Assembly: GCF_030209835.1 (NCBI RefSeq)
Contig: NZ_JARVRF010000035.1
Coordinates: 1 to 34,121, forward strand
Length of the DNA: 34,121 nt
From: Arthrobacter sp. efr-133-R2A-120
Lineage (GTDB): Bacteria; Actinomycetota; Actinomycetes; Actinomycetales; Micrococcaceae
Direction: 5' to 3'
The notes beneath the pieces were generated by a model. The model was not told where the DNA came from, ran no database searches, and was given only the letters and a program-made list of their open reading frames with translations. The position numbers and the translations under genes are program-made. Positions 16,579-22,825 of this stretch are shown piece after piece. Every line of letters begins with the position of its first letter. The stretch's first letter is position 1.

Positions 16579-17187
16579 TCACCATACGTGCGGGGCGTTG
16601 ACCCAGATCGCTACGCATACCTCTTCGTAGCTGTTTTTGTACCAGTGAGGCGTATCCGAGGAGAAGGTGATCGAATCGCCCGCCTCTAGCGTGTAGCACT
16701 CACCGTCGAGGAAGATGTCCTTCTTTCCCGACAAGATGATGCCGAATTCCTCGCCGCTATGGCGGAAAGGGGTGGCGCTGGTGTCGTGGCCTGGCGGACT
16801 CACGATCCATTGGGCCTCCAACGCGCCATTGAGGTCCGGGGTCAGGAGCTCATAGACTGCCTCTCCCACGGACTTTTTGGTGACGCCTTTGAGGTTTCGC
16901 CGCTCGGACTTACGGACAACCGGCGACCTGGTTTCTTCCTGGCCGAGGAAGAACTTCCCCACGGGAATGTCCAGGCCATGAGCCAACTGCGCCAAGGTGG
17001 TGAATGATGGGTTGGCCAGCCCACGTTCGATCTGGCTGACGATCGCCGGGCTGAGACCGGTGATTTCCGAGAGTTTGGACAGGGTCATCCCCTTGTCCTT
17101 GCGCATCGTGCGGACCTTGTTGCCGACAGTTGCAAGAAGTGCGCTCGTGCCGGCCGGTGAGGATGCCGTGATGATCTCGTTGGTCAT
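16579..17187 (-). CDS. XRE-family regulator with C-terminal cupin sensor
   Basis: A 202-residue transcription factor. Residues 22-77 form an XRE helix-turn-helix (VGNKVRTMRKDKGMTLSKLS, then ITGLSPAIVSQIERGLANPS). Residues about 130-195 form a cupin_2 barrel (HSGEEFGIILSGKKDIFLDG and AGDSITFSSDTPHWYKN), which usually binds a small-molecule ligand. This PuuR-like architecture is typical of local regulators of amine and carboxylate catabolism. It heads the minus-strand operon and is divergent from the transporter. Its own promoter overlaps a box shared with the transporter promoter, so autoregulation and control of both arms is likely. Confidence 0.9.
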   Translation of the reverse strand: MTNEIITASSPAGTSALLATVGNKVRTMRKDKGMTLSKLSEITGLSPAIVSQIERGLANPSFTTLAQLAHGLDIPVGKFFLGQEETRSPVVRKSERRNLKGVTKKSVGEAVYELLTPDLNGALEAQWIVSPPGHDTSATPFRHSGEEFGIILSGKKDIFLDGECYTLEAGDSITFSSDTPHWYKNSYEEVCVAIWVNAPHVW

Positions 17188-17210
17188 GATCCAGCTTTCT
17201 CTCGGTGAGC

Positions 17211-17249
17211 TGACTCACATAACTATAGTGAAAAATTTTAGCGAATCAA
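17211..17249 (-). promoter_or_regulatory. Regulator/operon promoter with overlapping operator copy A
   Basis: Reading on the minus strand, TTGATT (17244-17249) is a -35, separated by 16 bp from TATAGT (17222-17227) as -10. The -10 lies inside the 17-bp box TATAGTTATGTGAGTCA (17211-17227). The same box occurs at the divergent promoter, so it is probably the operator of the XRE-cupin regulator. The regulator ATG follows about 30 bases downstream of the expected transcription start. Confidence 0.7.
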
Positions 17250-17349
17250 TGGTTTGGTGAAATTTTCTCGTTCGCCGGGTCAGCGGCGCCCTTGCGTCGG
17301 CAGACTCTTCAGCGCCGGCGGGGCAGTGGGGGCTATTTATCAAAAAGCA

Positions 17350-17388
17350 TTGACCTGGTGAATATCTTCAATATAGTTAAGTGAGTCG
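17350..17388 (+). promoter_or_regulatory. Transporter promoter with overlapping operator copy B
   Basis: TTGACC (17350-17355) and TATAGT (17372-17377) are separated by 16 bp. The 17-bp box TATAGTTAAGTGAGTCG (17372-17388) starts at the -10. It matches copy A at 15 of 17 positions in the opposite orientation, with identical promoter geometry. A repressor bound here would block the -10 and the start site. Confidence 0.72.
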
Positions 17389-17618
17389 CATCACGTGGGG
17401 GCGTTTTGCAGCACGATCAGAGACGTGGGCGCTTAAGCCTTCTGGCGGAAGGCCCAGCCCAGCCCCACGTCCACCCTCGTGTTCCCCTATTGATCCCGCG
17501 ACACCCAAGCAAGCCATCCACGCCCCCTATTACCGGACTGGATGTCCCCGTTTGCTTCAAAGCGCTACGAAGAGGCACGCGTAGCTATCTGGGCTAACTC
17601 GCTTCCCATGAGGTGAGC

Positions 17619-17728
17619 TGGTTCGGCAGACCTGCCGGACCAAGCCAAAATGATAGTTTCGATCACCGTCCATACCCCCTGGATGTCAACGGTGATCCGT
17701 ACCCTCACGCACCGCGAAGGTGCGGAGG
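17619..17728 (+). promoter_or_regulatory. Structured leader of the transporter mRNA, last hairpin covering the ribosome-binding site
   Basis: Three stems are visible. TGGTTCGGCAG (17619-17629) faces CTGCCGGACCA (17632-17642) with one mismatch. GATCACCGT (17661-17669) pairs perfectly with ACGGTGATC (17689-17697). CCTC-CGCACC (17703-17713, one bulged A) pairs with GGTGCGGAGG (17719-17728), which includes the GGAGG of the ribosome-binding site. The purine run after it (AAGGAAAG) stays free, so translation may not be fully blocked. I match no known riboswitch. Confidence 0.45.
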
Positions 17729-17740
17729 AAGGAAAGAATC

Positions 17741-19045
17741 ATGACTGACACTGTCGTCAAGAATGGCCCGGAGAGCGCCCGGAAATCGCGGCTCTCCCCG
17801 GAAATCCGCCGTGGGCTGCTGGGCCTCGGACTCGGGAACACCCTTGAGTGGTATGACTGGATGGTCTTCGGACTCCTGTCGGCCTTCATCGGGCCAAAGT
17901 TCTTCCCCTCGCAGGATCCCACCGCCGCAACCCTTAACGCCCTGGCGGTCTTCGCCGTCGGCTTCGCGTTCCGTCCGCTCGGCGGTGTCCTGCTCGGTAC
18001 TTTCGCCGACAGAATCGGTCGTCGAAAAGTGATGCTCTGGTCCATCATGATGATGGCAGTCACCACGCTGATCATCGCCCTGTGTCCGACGTACCAGCAG
18101 ATCGGCGGCGCGGCCGGCGTCATCCTCCTGGTCTGCCGCATCGTGCAAGGCATCTCCACCGGCGTTGAAGCTCCGCTTTCCACCGCACACGCCGTCGAAC
18201 TGGTTCCCGTGGGACGCGAGGGGTTCGTCGCAGGCATCATTTCGTTCTTCGTCAACTCGGGCATTCTCCTCGCCTCGCTGGTCAGCTACCTGTGCAGCCT
18301 GATGCTGAGCGGGGCTGTCATGGCCGACTGGGGTTGGCGTGTTCCGTTCATCGTGGGAGCGATCTTCGGTTTCATCGTTGTCTACCTTCGCCGCACTCTT
18401 CCGGAAACCATGCGGCCGGAGGAGCTTGCGGAGAATTCCTCGAAAGCTGTTTGGGGCGGGGTACGCAAACATTGGCTGAGCGTGCTGGCCATTACCTTCG
18501 TCGTTGGCGCTGCGCAGGCCTACAACTACGCCTGGAATACGGGACTTCCCACCGCGGCCCGCAGCGGCTTCAAAGAAGACGCCACTGCTGTCTTCGCCCT
18601 CACCACCATTCTTGGAGCTGTGCTGGTTGTCGGCAGCCTCGTGGTCGGCAAGCTCGCCGATGGCAAGTCGATTTCCAAGTGGTTCCTGATCACCCGTGCG
18701 CTGTCCATTCCTTCGGTCTTCCTGATGCTCATGTACGTCCGTCCAGGCATCGGCGGATTCGCCGCGGTCCTCCTGGGCGGCTCGGTTGTCCTGGTCCTCA
18801 ACATGACCCTGTACAACGTCGTCACCAGTTCCCTGATGCCAAAATCCTGCCGCGGCGCCGGAACTTCCCTTGGCTACGGAATTGGTGTGGCGGTCTTCGG
18901 TGGCACGGCGTCCTACCTCCTGGTCTGGCTCCAGTCCATGAATGCATCGTGGATCTTCCCGGTTTACGTCGCTGTGCTGTCCGTTTTGAGCATTGTGTTC
19001 TACGTACTGGCACGGCGGAAGAGCGGCATCTTCATTGGAAGCTAG
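17741..19045 (+). CDS. MHS-family (metabolite:H+ symporter) MFS transporter
   Basis: A 12-TM proton symporter of the cytoplasmic membrane for organic acids or related metabolites, 434 residues. The MHS signature LGNTLEWYDWMVFG lies at about 31-44. The loop after TM3 reads RPLGGVLLGTFADRIGRRKV, and the TM4-5 region has RIVQGISTGVEAPLS. The ATG at 17741 follows GGAGGAAGG (17724-17732); a GTG seven codons upstream lies inside the ribosome-binding-site hairpin and is rejected. The stop is five bases before the deaminase-like gene, so they are cotranscribed. Sharing the operator box with the XRE-cupin promoter makes it the probable importer for the substrate of the minus-strand operon. Confidence 0.9.
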   Translation: MTDTVVKNGPESARKSRLSPEIRRGLLGLGLGNTLEWYDWMVFGLLSAFIGPKFFPSQDPTAATLNALAVFAVGFAFRPLGGVLLGTFADRIGRRKVMLWSIMMMAVTTLIIALCPTYQQIGGAAGVILLVCRIVQGISTGVEAPLSTAHAVELVPVGREGFVAGIISFFVNSGILLASLVSYLCSLMLSGAVMADWGWRVPFIVGAIFGFIVVYLRRTLPETMRPEELAENSSKAVWGGVRKHWLSVLAITFVVGAAQAYNYAWNTGLPTAARSGFKEDATAVFALTTILGAVLVVGSLVVGKLADGKSISKWFLITRALSIPSVFLMLMYVRPGIGGFAAVLLGGSVVLVLNMTLYNVVTSSLMPKSCRGAGTSLGYGIGVAVFGGTASYLLVWLQSMNASWIFPVYVAVLSVLSIVFYVLARRKSGIFIGS

Positions 19046-19049
19046 GGAC

Positions 19050-19502
19050 ATGATCTCGTTTGACCTCAGTCAGTCCGACGTGGAGCTCTACACCGCGGCG
19101 CGTGAACTGCTCCTCACGGCCCACCACACAGAGAACCATCGTGTCGCCGCTGCCATGCGGGGCGCGTCGGGGGCGATCTACCTCGGCCTTCACATCGGTT
19201 CCAAACGAATCAACGTGTGTGCCGAATCCAGCGCCCTCGCCAATGCCCGGATTGCCCAGGAAGCCTCCATCGAGTCCTCCGTCGCAGTCAGCATGGACGA
19301 ACACGGAGAACCGCAGGTCACGAATCCTTGTGGCGTCTGCCGGGAGCTGCTGCGGAACTACGGAGCCGAGGCAACGGTCCTGGTTGATGCCGGGGGAGAG
19401 GTTGGAACCGTCAATCTAGGGGAACTCCTGCCATATCCCTGGCTGCGGGCCACCGAGACTGAATGGACCACCCAACCGCCGGAGGCCATGAAGATGCACT
19501 AA
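19050..19502 (+). CDS. Cytidine/blasticidin-S-deaminase-like zinc enzyme
   Basis: A 150-residue protein with the zinc site of the small tetrameric cytidine deaminases: Cys57-Ala-Glu59 (VCAES) and PCGVC with Cys94 and Cys97. The stretch VAAAMRGASGAIYLGLHI and the start DVELYTAARELL also fit. The C-terminus NLGELLPYPWL is closer to the blasticidin-S-deaminase-like group than to Cdd. Reactions in this family release ammonia from a ring C-NH2 carbon. It is coupled to the transporter gene, so it may deaminate an imported compound rather than salvage cytidine; this is inference. Transcription ends at a strong terminator ten bases after the stop. Confidence 0.85.
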   Translation: MISFDLSQSDVELYTAARELLLTAHHTENHRVAAAMRGASGAIYLGLHIGSKRINVCAESSALANARIAQEASIESSVAVSMDEHGEPQVTNPCGVCRELLRNYGAEATVLVDAGGEVGTVNLGELLPYPWLRATETEWTTQPPEAMKMH

Positions 19503-19511
19503 ATGCAACGG

Positions 19512-19555
19512 AAAAGTCCGGGTCCGCACTCTGAAGAGTGCGGACCCGGACTTTT
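19512..19555. terminator. Strong bidirectional terminator
   Basis: A perfect 21-bp inverted repeat (19512-19532 and 19535-19555) with a 2-base centre starts AAAAGTCCGGG and ends CCCGGACTTTT. It therefore has a T-run on both strands. It lies between the convergent deaminase and rbpA genes and can end both transcripts. Confidence 0.92.
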
Positions 19556-19603
19556 GTCGTGAAACTGTTCCCTCGGGAACCGCGCCCCTTGGGAACTGCG
19601 GCG

Positions 19604-19951
19604 TTATGCCGAGCGGCGTTCCCCACGACGTTCGCGCAGGATGTTCAGGCGGTCTTCGAGGATCTGCTCGAGCTCGGGAAGGCTGCGGCGTTCCAGCAGC
19701 ATGTCCCAGTGCGTGCGGACAGCCTTCTCGTTGGTGTCAATGGGGCGTTCGCCATCAACCAGGAGCGCTTCCTTGCCCGTCTTGGAAACCCAGACAGGAG
19801 GGATCTCGGCTTCGGAGGAGAAGGTTACGAAGACCTGCTCTCCGTCCGCGCAGCGGTATTCAACCCGCTGACGCGGCGCCGGCTCCACACCGGATTCGGT
19901 TTCCATGCTCTGGGCGCCAAGACGCATGCCCCGCAGGCTGCGATCGCTCAT
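19604..19951 (-). CDS. rbpA: RNA polymerase-binding protein RbpA
   Basis: An actinobacterial transcription factor that binds RNA polymerase and group 1/2 sigma factors and stabilises the open complex. The 115 residues show the expected order: a flexible N-terminus with RGMRLGAQSMETE, the core barrel (RVEYRCADGEQVFVTFSSEA, then IPPVWVSKTGKEALL), a basic linker, and the C-terminal sigma-interacting helix (RTHWDMLLERRSLPELEQIL). The core-domain zinc cysteines of the Streptomyces protein are largely absent, as in mycobacterial RbpA. GGGAG precedes the ATG at 19951. A SigR/SigH-like promoter lies upstream. Confidence 0.95.
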   Translation of the reverse strand: MSDRSLRGMRLGAQSMETESGVEPAPRQRVEYRCADGEQVFVTFSSEAEIPPVWVSKTGKEALLVDGERPIDTNEKAVRTHWDMLLERRSLPELEQILEDRLNILRERRGERRSA

Positions 19952-20053
19952 GATTACTCCCTCTGTCTGTTCGCGGAACCATGCTCCGCGCTAGCCGGAC
20001 GCCGCAACGGCGCCGCCCGGACTACTGTCTGCACACGTTGCATCACTAGATGA

Positions 20054-20079
20054 AACGCCTGACCAAGCGTTAATGTTCC
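20054..20079 (-). promoter_or_regulatory. SigR/SigH-type (thiol-stress ECF) promoter of rbpA
   Basis: On the minus strand GGAAC (20075-20079) and GTT (20054-20056) are separated by 18 bp, matching the GGAAT/C-N18-GTT pattern of SigR/SigH promoters. In Streptomyces coelicolor rbpA is a SigR target, which supports the reading. It would give a 5' leader of about 95 bases. Confidence 0.55.
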
Positions 20080-20144
20080 GTTCGGACTGAACCGGCCGGA
20101 CAAATACACCATTATACGCGGATCGAAGCGGACAGGACAAAGCG

Positions 20145-20181
20145 AAGGGGGACCGGCCAGAGAATTTGGCCGATCCCCCTT
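20145..20181 (-). terminator. Terminator of the stomatin gene
   Basis: A 15-bp stem (20145-20159 and 20167-20181, starting AAGGGGGA) with a 7-base loop lies 12 bases after the stop of the minus-strand stomatin gene. The one non-Watson-Crick position is a G-U pair on the minus-strand RNA, which fits that direction. Confidence 0.75.
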
Positions 20182-20193
20182 GGAAACTGTCCG

Positions 20194-21213
20194 TTACGCA
20201 GACGGTTCTTGCGTAGCTGGCGTTGATTGCGCGTGTCCGGAACTCACAGCCGCTGTGCCCGCCGGTGCAGGAACTTCGGCTGTCGGCTTCGCGGAATCGC
20301 TGAACAGGTCCGCAACGCCTGATCCACCATTGGTGCCACCCAGTGCGCCGCCGATGCCCTTGAGGGCCTCTCCGACCTCGCTGGGGATGATCCACAGCTT
20401 GTTGGATGAGCCCTCCGCGATCTTCGGCAGGGTCTGAAGGTACTGGTAGGCCAGCAGTTTTTGGTCCGGGTTGCCTTTGTGGATGGCGTCGAAGACCTTC
20501 TGAATGGCCTGCGCTTCGCCATCGGCGCGGAGGATGGCTGCCTTGGCGTCACCCTCTGCGGCGAGGATTGCTGCTTGCCGCTGGCCTTCGGCCGTCAGGA
20601 TCTGCGATTGCTTGGTGCCTTCGGCGGTCAGAATCGCAGCACGCCGGTCGCGCTCGGCCCGCATCTGCTTCTCCATTGAGTCCTGGATAGAGTGCGGCGG
20701 GTCGATTGCCTTGAGTTCCACGCGCGAAACGCGGATTCCCCAGCGCCCGGTGGCTTCGTCCAAGACCCCGCGGAGCTGGCCGTTGATCTGGTCGCGTGAG
20801 GTGAGCGCTTCTTCAAGATTCAAGCCGCCCACGACGTTGCGGAGCGTGGTAGTGGTCAGCTGTTCAACAGCCTGGATGTAGTTGGCGATCTCGTAGGTCG
20901 CGGCCCGGGGATCCGTGACCTGGAAGTAGACCACGGTGTCGATCGAGACAACCAGGTTGTCCTCGGTAATCACCGGCTGCGGCGGGAAGGAAACCACTTG
21001 TTCGCGAAGATCCAACAGCGGCAGCAGACGGTCGACAAACGGGATCAGGATGGTGAGCCCGGGGTTGAGCGTGCGCTGGTACTTACCGAGGCGTTCTACG
21101 ACGCCGGCGCGCGCTTGCGGAATGATCCTGATCGAGCGGACCAAAACGATAATCACGAATATGACGAGAACTAGCAGCACGATCGCGGCTGCAGTTCCTC
21201 CCAAGCTGTCCAT
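20194..21213 (-). CDS. SPFH/Band-7 stomatin-like membrane protein
   Basis: A membrane-associated scaffold protein of 339 residues that forms large oligomers. It has one N-terminal membrane segment (AAAIVLLVLVIFVIIVLVRS, about 8-27). The Band-7 domain follows (RAGVVERLGKYQRTLNPGL, TEDNLVVSIDTVVYFQV, LRNVVGGLNLEEALTSRD). A helical rod comes next with four AEG/ADG repeats (ILTAEGTKQSQ, ILTAEGQRQAA, ILAAEGDAKAA, ILRADGEAQA). The last 60 residues are a Gly, Pro, Ala-rich disordered tail. The ATG has AAGGAG upstream. It lies with an NfeD gene, the classical stomatin-NfeD pair, and probably shares its transcript. The role is membrane-domain organisation or protease control; the exact one is unknown. 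Confidence 0.9.
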   Translation of the reverse strand: MDSLGGTAAAIVLLVLVIFVIIVLVRSIRIIPQARAGVVERLGKYQRTLNPGLTILIPFVDRLLPLLDLREQVVSFPPQPVITEDNLVVSIDTVVYFQVTDPRAATYEIANYIQAVEQLTTTTLRNVVGGLNLEEALTSRDQINGQLRGVLDEATGRWGIRVSRVELKAIDPPHSIQDSMEKQMRAERDRRAAILTAEGTKQSQILTAEGQRQAAILAAEGDAKAAILRADGEAQAIQKVFDAIHKGNPDQKLLAYQYLQTLPKIAEGSSNKLWIIPSEVGEALKGIGGALGGTNGGSGVADLFSDSAKPTAEVPAPAGTAAVSSGHAQSTPATQEPSA

Positions 21214-21272
21214 ACATCTCCTTCATTCCCCAGTTACGTATTTGATGCGGTTATGTGCGGCAATATGCCGAT

Positions 21273-21300
21273 CGCTCGTCGTCGAACGCTCATCGTCGAA
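21273..21300. repeat. 14-bp tandem repeat between the nfeD and stomatin genes
   Basis: Two adjacent 14-base copies, CGCTCGTCGTCGAA and CGCTCATCGTCGAA, differ at one base. They lie in the 118-bp gap between the two genes. No function is apparent. Confidence 0.7.
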
Positions 21301-21331
21301 CGCAGCGGCTTGAGCCATGACGGGACGCCGC

Positions 21332-21793
21332 TCAGTGCGGGCTGTTTTCCGCTGTCGAGGCGACTACCGCCGTCGCGCCGTCAATCCTGGTGACCTGCAC
21401 GGTCTGGCCGGCGCCGATGGTCTCCGCCGCGCTGCGGGCGCTCCATACGTCGCCACCGATCTTGACCAGTCCCGCAGTCGCGCTGACGGGCTCCATGACG
21501 AGCGCCGATTGGCCGATCAAGCGGTCCACGTTGGTGCGTTGCTCGGCGGGACCCTTGTGCAAATGCTTCAGTGCGATAGGACGGACGAACGCAATCATCA
21601 GCAGGGACACGATGCAAAAGACAACGATCTGCAACCAGAGATCAGCTCCGGCGAAGTCAGCGACGAGGGCAGCCAGCGCGCCGGCCCCGAGCATGATGAA
21701 GAAGAAACTGAGCGTCAGCATCTCCACCACGGCAAATGCGAGGAACACCGTGAGCCAGAGAGCCCACCAGTTGCTGCCAAGCCACTCAAACAT
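21332..21793 (-). CDS. NfeD-family membrane protein with OB-fold domain
   Basis: The start is placed at the ATG at 21793, preceded by AGGGGG. A longer open frame to 22186 runs antisense through the methyltransferase gene and is rejected. The 153-residue protein has two or three hydrophobic segments (WWALWLTVFLAFAVVEM, FFFIMLGAGALAALVADF, LQIVVFCIVSLLMIAFV). A C-terminal OB-fold domain follows (LIGQSALVMEPVSATAGLVK, then IGGDVWSARS and TVQVTRIDGATAVV). This is the short NfeD form without the ClpP-like protease. It partners the stomatin-like protein encoded next. Confidence 0.88.
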   Translation of the reverse strand: MFEWLGSNWWALWLTVFLAFAVVEMLTLSFFFIMLGAGALAALVADFAGADLWLQIVVFCIVSLLMIAFVRPIALKHLHKGPAEQRTNVDRLIGQSALVMEPVSATAGLVKIGGDVWSARSAAETIGAGQTVQVTRIDGATAVVASTAENSPH

Positions 21794-21902
21794 CGTTCCC
21801 CCTGTTTCCGGACTTGCCGCGGCAGCCGGCCTGATCCGGACTGCAGCGTCGGCAAGATCACAGTCGCTGTTTTTCCATCCTAGCCCGGTGCGAAGGTTCC
21901 CG

Positions 21903-22757
21903 TTAGGAGCCTTGCTCCCGTGCTGTGAAAACGCTGAGGGTGAACTTCGCGGTGGCCTTGACGGACGTTTCCACGGCCGTCGACGCCAGGAGGGCGGAGC
22001 GTTCGAGGTGGTGGCCTGCGGGTCCCATGAAGGCGACATCGGCAATGTCGCGCCCGTCGAGCTTGAGATCCACGTCGAGGTGAATGGTGTCCGCGGGAGT
22101 GAAGAACTCCTGCATGGACTCGGCAAGGCGCTCGTCTTTGCCCGGTTCAATACCCAACATCCCAGTCCGTTCCGCAATCTCCCCAAGGTGCCCGTTGCGC
22201 GGAGTCACGACGATCACGCGGCCGCCTGGACGGAGCACGCGGGCAAATTCCGGTGGATTCCGCGGCGCAAAGACCACGATGACCGCATCCACGGCATGGT
22301 CTGCGATCGGCAGTGGACGCCAGACATCCCATACGAGATTGACGGCGCCGGGATTCAACCGTGCGGCCCGGCGGAGGGCGAACTTGGAAATGTCGATGCC
22401 AATCGCTGCAACCGGCGTGCGGTCCAGCACTGTCCGTAGGTAGTGGCCGGTGCCGGTCCCCGAATCCAGGACCAGGGATCCCGGCGCCGATAGGACCGGT
22501 GCCGCCAGCTCCGCGATGGCCTCGGCGAGGGGAGCGTAATGGCCCGCGCCCAGGAAATCGTTGCGGGCCGCGACCATCTCTGCCGTGTCGGCCTCGAAGA
22601 CCGTGCCCTTGCCCGTGAGCAGGTTGAAGTAGCCCTGTTTGGCGGCATCGAAACTGTGGCCGGCGACGCAACCGAGCGAAAACGGCGCAGCCGCGCTCAG
22701 TCCGAAAGGACCCCCGCAGACCGGGCAGCGTAGGGAAGGGACGGCGTCGGAAAGCAT
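21903..22757 (-). CDS. RlmA-type 23S rRNA (guanine-N1) methyltransferase
   Basis: Methylates N1 of G745 or G748 in hairpin 35 of 23S rRNA using SAM. The N-terminal zinc module reads LRCPVCGGPF and later CVAGHSFDAAKQGYFNLLTG, with three Cys and one His as ligands. The Rossmann domain has LVLDSGTGTGHYLRTVL as SAM motif I and VFAPRNPPEFARVLRPGG as the catalytic/motif IV-V region. Gram-positive members (RlmA-II, TlrB) act on G748 and can affect tylosin sensitivity, but sequence alone cannot separate the two sites. The ATG at 22757 is seven bases after TAGGAT, so the mRNA is probably leaderless. In-frame ATGs farther upstream lie before that -10. Confidence 0.85.
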   Translation of the reverse strand: MLSDAVPSLRCPVCGGPFGLSAAAPFSLGCVAGHSFDAAKQGYFNLLTGKGTVFEADTAEMVAARNDFLGAGHYAPLAEAIAELAAPVLSAPGSLVLDSGTGTGHYLRTVLDRTPVAAIGIDISKFALRRAARLNPGAVNLVWDVWRPLPIADHAVDAVIVVFAPRNPPEFARVLRPGGRVIVVTPRNGHLGEIAERTGMLGIEPGKDERLAESMQEFFTPADTIHLDVDLKLDGRDIADVAFMGPAGHHLERSALLASTAVETSVKATAKFTLSVFTAREQGS

Positions 22758-22764
22758 ATGGACA

Positions 22765-22818
22765 ATCCTACGGCTGCCGGAGTGGCACATATCCTCATGC
22801 GTTGACGGCCGTTAGGCT
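22765..22818. promoter_or_regulatory. Back-to-back leaderless promoters
   Basis: On the minus strand TAGGAT (22765-22770) ends seven bases before the ATG of the methyltransferase. On the plus strand TAGGCT (22813-22818) ends seven bases before the GTG of the peptidase. Both are good actinobacterial -10 elements; -35 elements are weak. Neither gene has a convincing ribosome-binding site. Confidence 0.5.
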
Positions 22819-22825
22819 CACCAGC

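Larger units (their letters stand above)
17188..17740. other. Divergent regulatory region of the catabolic regulon
   Basis: This 553-bp gap holds no gene I can support. It contains two divergent promoters with matching operator boxes (17211-17249 and 17350-17388), then about 350 bp of leader before the transporter start with three possible hairpins (17619-17642, 17661-17697, 17703-17728). Small open frames here lack ribosome-binding sites. Confidence 0.7.

Noticed and set aside
17381..17584. Possible leader peptide of 67 codons in the transporter leader
   Set aside because: It starts with GTG at the expected transcription start, has no ribosome-binding site and has Pro/Arg-rich noncoding-like content.
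21794..22186. N-terminal extension of the NfeD frame
   Set aside because: It crosses the RlmA gene in the wrong frame and reads as low-complexity Pro/Ser/Arg; a ribosome-binding site supports the start at 21793.
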